From JANNSX01 sp041397825 (GTDB lineage Bacteria; Pseudomonadota; Alphaproteobacteria; Rhizobiales; Hyphomicrobiaceae), in contig JAWKVX010000007.1 of NCBI GenBank assembly GCA_041397825.1, forward strand, positions 124,001-188,000: a stretch of 64,000 nucleotides of DNA, read 5' to 3'. A program made the position numbers and the translations under genes. Positions 56,201 through 61,039 of the stretch are shown in pieces (position 1 is the stretch's first letter; each line of letters starts with the position of its first letter). A model generated the notes under the pieces. That model was not told the DNA's origin and did no database searches. It worked only from the letters and a program-made list of their open reading frames with translations.

Positions 56201-56907
56201 CGGATGGTCAGGACAATCTGACGGGCGATTCCGGAAATGATCTCCTATTCGGCGGTCCTGGCAGCGACATCCTGCAAGGCGATGGTGGTGACGACGATCT
56301 TCGCGGCGGTGCCGATGCCGACGTCGTCGAAGGTGGCAGCGGCGCCGATATGCTGCGCGGCGGCACCGGCAATGATGAGCTTTCCGGACAGATCGGCGCC
56401 GACATCCTATATGGGCAGGATGGCGACGACCTGCTGTCGGGGGGTGCCGACGCCGATATCCTTTTTGGCGGGTTGGGCCGAGATATGCTTTATGGCGGCG
56501 CCGACAATGACATGCTGTGGGGTGGGCAGGACAGCGACGTCCTGTCGGGCGGCATGGGCGACGACGTGCTGTACGGCGGTGCGGGCGACGATGTCATCGA
56601 AGGTAATGGCGGCAACGACGAGATCCATGGTGATGGCGGGAGTGACAGGTTGTTCGGCGGTGGTGGCATCGACATCATCGAGACCGGAGCGGGGGCCGAC
56701 ACCGTGGTATTTTCGGTCGGATCGGGGCAGACGACGGTCGTCGACTTCGCCGACAACATCGACACGCTGGAGATTTCGGGTTTCGCATTTGGGGATCTCA
56801 ATGTGACATCCCTGGCGGATGGCGTTCGGATTGTCGCCGGCGCTAATCAGATCTACCTCGCTGGAATCCAGATGCCGCAGCTGTTCGACGATATTCAATT
56901 CGTCTAG
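47257..56907 (+). CDS. Giant cassette protease 3: S1 protease, FrpC-like self-processing module, RTX and cadherin-like repeats
   Basis: 3216 aa, start ATG after TAGGAGAG. Order: S1-like protease at about 1-265 (His52 in LTAAHIV, Asp126 in ETDIALI, Ser215 in SSQSGSGVW); short RTX about 290-345; conserved middle domain about 365-541 shared with proteases 1 and 2; a self-processing module from Asp738-Pro739 to about 905; a helical region to about 1220; about seven RTX plus haemolysin-related modules to about 2150; RTX to about 2450; four cadherin-like repeats about 2501-2894; terminal RTX and an acidic C-terminal signal. No signal peptide, fitting type I secretion. The serine loop has GSGVW rather than GGPVF, unlike its paralogues. 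No transporter genes are nearby. Confidence 0.85.
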   Translation: MTMYELANGSSQDYASVAKIVTLSAHIGQDRYRAKDGTGTFIAPNIVLTAAHIVFNLNDNLVAFGSYVGDVALAELMALAVRSTPEGFVYDPSEVALPGAATFADSQSFSYIRDFVASGEVHNETDIALINLPAGASSQPAMSLGVAWGPAERVAEALSGVSAISAGFPRKSQEGEPSYDGGSLYVTTDTLSTSHDNAALAGTQFRGLEIHSSQSGSGVWIIDPETGAQVLIGIATVFDTTTFLGGGLLLTQDDYLNIVASFEATGVTADQVPFEYLYGSDNGSLSGGDTETITGTYLREIIRGDRVTSFGLFAGNDRLTGGGGSDVLQGMGGDDILIGDGAGATAAQIGNDFLDGGQNTLLPENDIVLAGVDHTGATLIEIGNRAAHQGVFDAAGFPGVALSDDVVVITGTGGTDFVRNVETVSLVKSGSDTTTDTLKLSAFDTASLGQLQTIDLAGGRDVIDLGALGSGISVTLDSEARYTLTRMDGGEGELVVWNANDIIGTNYDDKLKGGHLNANEYIDLASGAAVASEGGTGFAAVMDGGGGDDTIVGGRVATLVKGSDGNDVLSSLGVLSRIEGGAGDDTFRQQAAGTSVYTGAGVDTVLLTGNVGYMDLSDEDKVYGADGFQLFGGYRWSDSESVWGNGIGGFRYAKTLDGELAIQAPVDRDLGALAFIAGYNDGLSGGARTANILVFEIISDTFSIGEDAKAHGQIAKAAAVFYAIWKSMTGTEYKPGVDPLVLDLDGDGLELLPQTNLSPAFDLDDDDFAELTGWVAPDDGLLARDLDGDGAITSVAELFGGAGLEGFAALSAMDTNGDGLVSALDAGFGDLVVWRDLDGDAATDQGELQGLAGLGIVSIATASSADGSLNANNVVVRSGSYSRADGTTGTAGSVVFTLDQAQSTYQGDVSPSAAALALPEIRGYGDLPSLRIAMTEYAELLGLAQAIVPALTMTDLPALRAAVTPLLGAWAAAYGHAADDVPMLIDMVDGKPVVADYGYFSDSAGHWVWASGRTIVDGNGDAIAAPTLANLLAQDPLGHTWRVLSGAERAFVEAQFATAIPIGDPATTTAATHAGLAGLLELAIERVDVAAVRLLVQGPLHDTYFPNLSYDLAADRFFATTDAQMAPTFEAILASLPADHALALGELEAWQPILFTLIGDFDRGESHLQVTYDFLFANLVAGFEAIGGSLPVTLLEAAGALGLPQDKIVVDGGTGTLPGAIQGEIYYLDGGDDHATGGSGKDVYVVGRDFGNDVIDDHELPLNGSPDLLRFASLRSGEAVLSRDGADLLITETATGATLRIVQQFEGGAAAHQLAGFRPNHGVEEIAFADGVVLDRLDMSRSVSRPTETDDSLSGSDGQDVLDGGIGNDILSGGDDSDIYVFSRGYGHDIIEERRSDLTISGPDYVEFAGGIDFEEVFFFRDEDSRDLVITITDTGDSLTILDQFHGLYTVLLGVQHVDQIEVLSFADSIRLYAGDVMDLLIAQATTTGDDRIFGFYRADELDGGRGDDFLSGGDDGDIYHWGKGGGNDVIEDRLTDQNTEVRRDSLELGAGLSPDDLIFSRIGKSDDLTLTIAESGETLTIIDQFQTLDSGPFGQRWFDRIEDIVFADGSMMDWEDIMERLLADARTAGDDGIYGFDHDDVLDGGAGDDELFGLGGNDIYVFGRGYGHDVIDEEVSEILLGQFDIVRFNADVAPESVQLVRGADQADLDIVILGTADVLTIRDAFFNASSLGFDFVEELHFADGTIWTLEDIKVRLLDSERSPDDALVRGFDDRADVIDGGAGNDRMEGYNGSDTYIFDRGSGTDTILDKGTILGGGEDDRVAFGPGIAMADVILERQGDNLLVRVAGATDTLLIENMFYQAFEWYRIERFTFADGTEWSFSEIQDRLLIGTPSDDHLDGFNRPDVLDGGAGNDLLEGRDGNDTYHFGLGYGHDTIHDRVYGAGASNFDTVVFGPGIAPSDLTFTSQGNDLVIALPTGETLTILQQLKSSIPFNRVEEFRFDDGTVWSLAEILAHAGSIIGTAGDDTIIGGNLAERIEGLAGNDYLEGDAGGDTYVYSPGDGDDVIHDYGTGNDRIQFEEGISPADVLLLRIPTGVADQNDVLVKIGGAVPGSIYLDEQLALASGLYGIEGIVFSDGTIWTRPEIEAMSFYQATEGNDDIRAGNDPDMISGLGGNDVIQGNGGADTLHGGDGNDTLRGNGENDMLFGDAGDDTLDGGDNIDTLYGGEGNDTLIGGGNNDFAYGEGGDDVFVHGVGADLFDGGDGIDTADYSASSVARTINLATGATGEDILINVERILTGSGADQLTGDDADNELISNGGFDILHGGGGNDVLRGGTGNDQLSGDEGDDLLIDEAGVDSFDGGAGSDTLDLTLTGATQSITITNGAGLTSAGESFFGIENLVTGVGADQLTGDANDNAFTAGAGNDALTGGGGDDRLDGGAGTDSAHFSGYFADYRITTRADSSLRVEDLRPIGDGMDILIGIESLVFADVTKTYAQVANQAPTGVTISNASVAELAPAGTVVGQLSAIDPNGSGDIAGFALVGDPDLPFEITDNELRIKEGALLDFEQVAAYPITVRVTDLSGATFDQSLTIAVSNVNEAPTGIAVSGGTISELAAVGTVAAIVTASDPDGEDTHTYAIDSGYDGPFELVGNELRLGQGAALDHESEPSLLVPVTATDMSGLSVSATIAIAVLNSNEEPTGLVVSGGTVAEDAAGGSVVALLAGQDPDEGDTLTYLLPPDYVGPFEMVGAELRLRPDASLDFESVVQYELAVMTVDGGGLARADTVIITVADVNEAPTGLSVSGGIVPEDLAPGSVVANFSGQDPDQGDTLTYALPVDYDGPFEIVDDEMRLKSGAVLDFETMPSHDVEITITDSGGLTHVSTITVAVTDVPEGGGGPTPGPDVLIGSAAADLILGLDGDDRIEGRGGDDDLGGGLGSDTILGGAGDDLISGGADNDMLNGGIGNDDVSGGSGDDVIYGADGQDNLTGDSGNDLLFGGPGSDILQGDGGDDDLRGGADADVVEGGSGADMLRGGTGNDELSGQIGADILYGQDGDDLLSGGADADILFGGLGRDMLYGGADNDMLWGGQDSDVLSGGMGDDVLYGGAGDDVIEGNGGNDEIHGDGGSDRLFGGGGIDIIETGAGADTVVFSVGSGQTTVVDFADNIDTLEISGFAFGDLNVTSLADGVRIVAGANQIYLAGIQMPQLFDDIQFV
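49468..49972 (+). other. FrpC-type self-processing module within protease 3
   Basis: Residues 738-905. The segment begins DPLVLDLDGDG, continues with TGWVAPDDGLLARDLDGDG, AELFGG, MDTNGDGLV, VWRDLDGD and GSYSRADGT, matching in order the calcium-dependent self-processing module of meningococcal FrpC, which cleaves its own Asp-Pro bond. Four EF-hand-like DxDGD loops are present. Cleavage would split the protease part from the RTX part. Confidence 0.75.
50932..53705 (+). repeat. Seven RTX/haemolysin-related modules in protease 3
   Basis: Each module of roughly 115-130 residues pairs short RTX nonapeptides (LDGGxGND pattern) with a Y[VHI]FxxGxGxDxI segment and a FADG[TS].W segment, the haemolysin-type calcium-binding-related unit. 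Boundaries are approximate. Confidence 0.8.
53722..54603 (+). repeat. RTX nonapeptide block in protease 3
   Basis: Runs of GGxGxDxLx repeats (GGDGNDTLRGNGENDMLFGD, GGGGNDVLRGGTGNDQLSGD) interrupted by DTADYS and LDLTLTGATQSI spacers. Binds calcium upon export by analogy with RTX proteins. Confidence 0.85.
54757..55938 (+). repeat. Four cadherin-like repeats in protease 3
   Basis: Tandem units of about 96 residues, each starting (N)xAPTG[VIL] and carrying E[LD]xxxG[TS]VV, DP(N/D)xxD and a LDFE[QS]xxx segment before the next unit (VNEAPTG linkers). Such cadherin-like domains occur in bacterial surface and secreted adhesins. Confidence 0.8.
55966..56703 (+). repeat. C-terminal RTX block in protease 3
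   Basis: Continuous GGxGxDxLx nonapeptides (for example GGAGDDLISGGADNDMLNGG, GGADADVVEGGSGADMLRGG) running to GGGGIDIIETGAGADT, followed by about 68 residues lacking repeats, the usual place of a type I secretion signal. Confidence 0.88.
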
Positions 56908-56943
56908 TGGGGCATGCGGTGCGCGCGATCTCGGTTCGGGCCG

Positions 56944-59022
56944 TCAATCCGTCTCGATCGACTCACGTTCGAAATGGAAGGAATCGCGGTTTGGATCCGC
57001 GTCGATGTCACGAGCAAACTTGTGCCCGGCATAGACGGCGGCCGCGATCGTTGCCGGTGCCAAGGCGTCACCGATGACGGACACGCCTTCAAGACCAGCA
57101 GCCGCCCAGGACGCGTGACGTGCCTCGAGGTCCTGAGCAAGGGTGTTGACGGGCGCGCGGCTGGTGACCAGAAGAAGCGTCTCGGCCGCGAAGGTGGTTG
57201 TCCGGCCGGTATAGACGCAGGCGCCCTCGATCCGGCCGGGCGACCGGCGCACCAGTGTCTGACCGGGGCGAATGTCGACCTCGAGCTCGAGAAGTCGCTT
57301 CTGAATCCGCGCTTGCTCCAGCGTATTGTGAGTCCAGGGCGAGACCTCGGCAGCCGGCGTGAGCAGGATGACTTTGCGACCGGCTCTCGCCAGCACCTCT
57401 GCCATCAGTCCGCCCATGCAGTACGGATCATCGTCAAAGAGGACGATGGGACCATCGGGAAGTGATGGCGGTGCCGGCAGGCCATCCAGGACATCATCGG
57501 GCGTCAGCGTCCGACCGGTTTCGATACCGTCGATGGGCCGGCGTACGCTCGTGCCCATGCCGTCGCGGCGCCAGCGGCTGCCTGTGGCAACGACGATATG
57601 TTCCGCGCCGATATCGAGCGCATCGGCCGCTGTCATTCGGCTCGCAGGAAAAAGTGTGACGTTTTGCATCTTCTCGATCTGGCCGAGCCGCCAATCGCGG
57701 ACGCGTGTCCAGGTCGCCAATCCCGGCAGCCTTGCTTCCCGCGTCACACGACCGCCGAAGGTCTCGAGCGCCTCTGCGAGCATAACCTCGTAGCCGCGCG
57801 CGCCCAAGGTGCGGGTCGCTTCCAGTCCGGCCGGTCCACCGCCGATGACCAGGATCTTCTTGCGCGACTTGGCGATCGTCACTTGCTCGGGATGCCAACC
57901 GCGCCGCCACTCCTCACCCATGGTCGGATTCTGCGTGCAGCGCACCGGCACCATCATGAAGTCGCCGGAGACGCAGATGTTGCAGCCGATGCACTCGCGG
58001 ATGTCCTCGGGCCGACCGTCCTCGATTTTCCTTGGCAGGAAGGGATCGGCAATCGAGGGGCGTGCCGCACCAATGAAATCGAGGATGCCTTGCTTGACGG
58101 CACGCACCATGCTGTCGGGTGACGTGTAGCGGCCGACGCCGACGACGGGTTTCGTCGTCAGCTTCTTGACGAATGAGATGTAAGGTTCCTGGAAGCCCTC
58201 CTCAGAGAAGCGAGCGGTCTGAGAATCGTTCGACCAGGGCGAGATATTGACGTCCCAGAGATCGGGAAGCTCCGCCAGCATGGCGACGACATCATGGCCC
58301 TCGCCCTGATGGGTGAGGCCGTCCTCGCCGATCAGCTCGTCGACGGCGAAACGAACGGCGATGGCACACCGGTCGCCGACGGCCTCCTTGGTATCCTCGA
58401 TCACCTCGCGGAGCAGCCGGGCACGGTTCTCGAGCGTTCCGCCATACTCGTCGGTCCGGTGATTGTAACGGCGCGAGAGGAAATGCTGTAGAAGCGTCAG
58501 GTTGTGCGCTGCATAGACGTAGACGATGTCGAAGCCGGCCTGCTTGGCGCGGAGCGCCGCCGTGCGATGCCATCGGCGGAAATCGCGTATGTCTGTTTTC
58601 GACATGCCGCGGACATGCACATTGTCCGGATAGAGGGACGCGGTGTCGGAGGGCCCGATCGGCACTTCCCGGCTGTAGCGATTCACGGCCGAGATGCCGT
58701 TGTGACAGAGCTCGATGGCCGCCAGACTGCCATGCGCGTGCACGGCCTCGCACATGCGTGCATGGTAGGGAATGTCGCGGTCGTCCCAGAGCCGGCCCTC
58801 GAGATAGGGCGAAATGTCCGCCGTCGGGTGGATCTCGACCTCTTCGGTCGAGACCACGGCCCAGCCCCCTTCTGCCTTCATGCCCCGCATCGCCGCCATC
58901 GACTTCGGATAGCGGTAGCCCATGCCGCAGCAATGCGGCACCTGATAGAAGCGATTTCGCGCCGTCACCGGTCCAATGCGGACGGGCTCGAACAGAACAT
59001 CGTAGCGGGGATCGCGGGTCAT
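56944..59022 (-). CDS. Trimethylamine-dehydrogenase-family flavoprotein (substrate unknown)
   Basis: 692 aa. N-terminal TIM barrel (RNRFYQVPHCCGMGY with Cys31 equivalent to the flavin-attaching Cys30 of TMADH; VGVGRYTSPDS; IGAARPSIADPFLP), iron-sulfur segment CIGCNIC with later RCTQNP, then the FAD/ADP-binding half (ILVIGGGPAGLEATRTLGARGYEV). The trimethylamine cage residues Tyr60 and Trp355 of TMADH are replaced (TEE and SGD contexts), so the amine or N-methyl substrate is probably different. The ATG at 59022 is chosen; upstream codons are basic and unlike the family. Convergent with protease 3. Confidence 0.85.
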   Translation of the reverse strand: MTRDPRYDVLFEPVRIGPVTARNRFYQVPHCCGMGYRYPKSMAAMRGMKAEGGWAVVSTEEVEIHPTADISPYLEGRLWDDRDIPYHARMCEAVHAHGSLAAIELCHNGISAVNRYSREVPIGPSDTASLYPDNVHVRGMSKTDIRDFRRWHRTAALRAKQAGFDIVYVYAAHNLTLLQHFLSRRYNHRTDEYGGTLENRARLLREVIEDTKEAVGDRCAIAVRFAVDELIGEDGLTHQGEGHDVVAMLAELPDLWDVNISPWSNDSQTARFSEEGFQEPYISFVKKLTTKPVVGVGRYTSPDSMVRAVKQGILDFIGAARPSIADPFLPRKIEDGRPEDIRECIGCNICVSGDFMMVPVRCTQNPTMGEEWRRGWHPEQVTIAKSRKKILVIGGGPAGLEATRTLGARGYEVMLAEALETFGGRVTREARLPGLATWTRVRDWRLGQIEKMQNVTLFPASRMTAADALDIGAEHIVVATGSRWRRDGMGTSVRRPIDGIETGRTLTPDDVLDGLPAPPSLPDGPIVLFDDDPYCMGGLMAEVLARAGRKVILLTPAAEVSPWTHNTLEQARIQKRLLELEVDIRPGQTLVRRSPGRIEGACVYTGRTTTFAAETLLLVTSRAPVNTLAQDLEARHASWAAAGLEGVSVIGDALAPATIAAAVYAGHKFARDIDADPNRDSFHFERESIETD

Positions 59023-59088
59023 GTCGGACTCCGGTGGGAAGGTCGGCCCGGTCAGACTGGCGCGCCGGGCCGGACTTCGCAACCCCGC

Positions 59089-60075
59089 TCAGTACTCGAC
59101 CGTCATGACGATGGTATCCGAATAGGTCCCCGCCGGCGGCAGCGACTGGGCCGGAACGCGTCCATGTATCGTGATGGTCTGGGCTAGGCCCGAGCCGGTG
59201 CCTGCGCGCGAGTTGACACCGGAGAGATCGCCCCAAGGCAAGGTGCGGCCGGCATTTCGATAAAGGCCGTAGCTGACGTCGTAGATGCCGAGCGTCATCC
59301 GCCGGTCGGTCGGGCCGGTGCCCGTCAGGCCGTTGTCGAGAAGCACGCGATAGGGCCACTGATTGGTGCATGTCACGCTGGCGCTGCCCGTCTGATCGAC
59401 AGCGCTGGTCAATGCGCTGACGGCTCCGAAGTTGAGATCAGAGGCGTTGACCCGGCACGTTGCGACATTCGTCGCGGAAACGGTGAAGGGGACCTGGACA
59501 GCATTCATCGCCCCGATCACCGTGCAATTGCCGACGTTCGTGTAGGCATATGCGATGGCCGTGTTCGATCCCGAGAAGGACGATGTATAGGTGCCTTCGG
59601 GCAATGTGCGCTGGTTCGCGTTGACGCGGGCGTAGATCACCCGGCTTGCGGTTCCGCTTCCTGTCCCAGAAAGCTGCACGACCATCGCGGGAGGCCCGGG
59701 AGGGTAGGCCCATAGCGTAGAGCCCCATACGCCTGTGTAGTTGCTATTGCGAAATAGATTGTAGTTCATGAGTGAGGCACCGTTGGCGAGCCTTCGCGGA
59801 TTGAATGCGAGTGGATCGCCGGTGCCTGTATCGAGGTTGGGGCAGACACGCACGCGACGGTTGGCGATTCCGGTACAATTTGCGACCAGTGTTCCGGAAG
59901 CCGTGAAGGTCGTGTTGAGCGTGACGTCGATGTTGCCGAAGTCGATGTTGGTGATCGAGAACGTACAGGTCTGGGCTCGAAGTGGAGAGGCTGTCGAAAC
60001 AAGCCCCACGAAGCAGATCAGGATCCAAAACCATCCAATCGACATGTTCAAGAGGGTTTGAATTCGGGCTCGCAT
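59089..60075 (-). CDS. Archaic pilus tip-type subunit (two SCPU domains), copy B
   Basis: 328 aa. Signal or membrane segment (MSIGWFWILICFVGLVSTASPLRAQ), then two spore-coat-U-type domains: N-terminal (CTFSITNIDFGNIDVTLN, GSTLWAYPPGPPAMVV hydrophobic loop) and C-terminal (ATCRVNASDLNFGAV, YRVLLDNGLTGTGPTDRRMTLG, TYSDTIVMTVEY). Two-domain SCPU proteins of this length are tip adhesins (CsuE-like). ATG 60075 chosen; upstream starts are TTG. It follows copy A by 16 bases. Confidence 0.85.
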   Translation of the reverse strand: MRARIQTLLNMSIGWFWILICFVGLVSTASPLRAQTCTFSITNIDFGNIDVTLNTTFTASGTLVANCTGIANRRVRVCPNLDTGTGDPLAFNPRRLANGASLMNYNLFRNSNYTGVWGSTLWAYPPGPPAMVVQLSGTGSGTASRVIYARVNANQRTLPEGTYTSSFSGSNTAIAYAYTNVGNCTVIGAMNAVQVPFTVSATNVATCRVNASDLNFGAVSALTSAVDQTGSASVTCTNQWPYRVLLDNGLTGTGPTDRRMTLGIYDVSYGLYRNAGRTLPWGDLSGVNSRAGTGSGLAQTITIHGRVPAQSLPPAGTYSDTIVMTVEY

Positions 60076-60091
60076 CGTGATCAACGGTCTC

Positions 60092-61039
60092 TCAATATTC
60101 GACCGTCATGACGATGGTGTCGGAGTATGTGCCGGGCGAGGGCATCGTTTGAGGCGGCACGCGGCCATGGATCGGCACGGTCTGTGCCGTGCCTGTACCG
60201 GTGCCGGCGAGCGAGTTCACACCTGACGTGTCGCCCCAGGCGAGCGTGCGGGCTGCATCGCGATAGAGGCCATAGGTCACGTCGTTGGCGCCAAGCGTCA
60301 TGCGGCGATCCGTCGGTCCGGTTCCGGTCAAGCCGTCGTCGAGCAGTACGCGATATGTCGACTGGTTCGTACAGGTGATGCTTGCCGAGCCCGACTGATC
60401 GACATTGCTCGTCAGATTGGCCACGGTGCCGAAATCGAGGTCGGCTGCGGTGACCCGGCAGGCCGCTACATTCGTCGCGGAAACGGTGAAGGGAACCTGG
60501 ACGGCGTTCATGGCTCCGATGGCACTGCAGTTTCCGACCGCCGTATAGGCGTAGGAGATCGCCGTATGGCCACCGGCGAAGGAGGAAGTGTAGGTCAGAG
60601 CAGGTAGCGTCTGCTGGCCCGCTGGAATCTGCGCATAGATCGTCGCCGAGACGGTTCCGGAGCCGGCCGGTGGCAGGCGCAGTACGAGCTCAGGGGGTGT
60701 TGGCGGAAACGGCCAGAGGTTCGATCCCCAGATCGTCGAGTAGCCGCTATCGGAAAAGAGATTGTAGGATAACCGCGTTGCACCATTGGCGAGCTTGCGT
60801 GGATCATAAGCGACGGGATCGCCGGTTCCGCTACCGATGTTGGGGCAGATGCGGACACGCCGGTTGTTGAGGCCCGTACAATTGGCGGTGAATGTTGCGG
60901 TCGCCGTGTAGGGCGTGTTCAACGTGACGTCGATGTTGCCGAAACTGATGTTGGAGATCGAGAACGTGCAGCTTTGCGCTTGTGCAGGTGATGCAGCAAA
61001 AGCGAGCAAGATTCCACAAACAGTCATGAGTCTTTTCAT
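60092..61039 (-). CDS. Archaic pilus tip-type subunit (two SCPU domains), copy A
   Basis: 315 aa with signal peptide MKRLMTVCGILLAFAASPAQA. Same two-domain design as copy B: CTFSISNISFGNIDVTLN, ANCTGLNNRRVRICPN, hydrophobic LWPFPPTPPELVL loop, then ACRVTAADLDFGTV, YRVLLDDGLTGTGPTDRRMTLG and TYSDTIVMTVEY. Its start overlaps the usher stop by four bases (ATGA). The extended C-terminal homology of the two copies suggests a recent duplication. Confidence 0.88.
   Translation of the reverse strand: MKRLMTVCGILLAFAASPAQAQSCTFSISNISFGNIDVTLNTPYTATATFTANCTGLNNRRVRICPNIGSGTGDPVAYDPRKLANGATRLSYNLFSDSGYSTIWGSNLWPFPPTPPELVLRLPPAGSGTVSATIYAQIPAGQQTLPALTYTSSFAGGHTAISYAYTAVGNCSAIGAMNAVQVPFTVSATNVAACRVTAADLDFGTVANLTSNVDQSGSASITCTNQSTYRVLLDDGLTGTGPTDRRMTLGANDVTYGLYRDAARTLAWGDTSGVNSLAGTGTGTAQTVPIHGRVPPQTMPSPGTYSDTIVMTVEY

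Noticed and set aside
53722..56703. Possible CRISPR or minisatellite array
   Set aside because: The short periodic DNA pattern comes from protein-coding RTX nonapeptides (27-base units with variable codons), not identical repeats with unique spacers.
57500..57910. Minus-strand frames within the flavoprotein region as separate genes
   Set aside because: They are out-of-frame shadows of the 692-aa flavoprotein and have no starts or motifs of their own.
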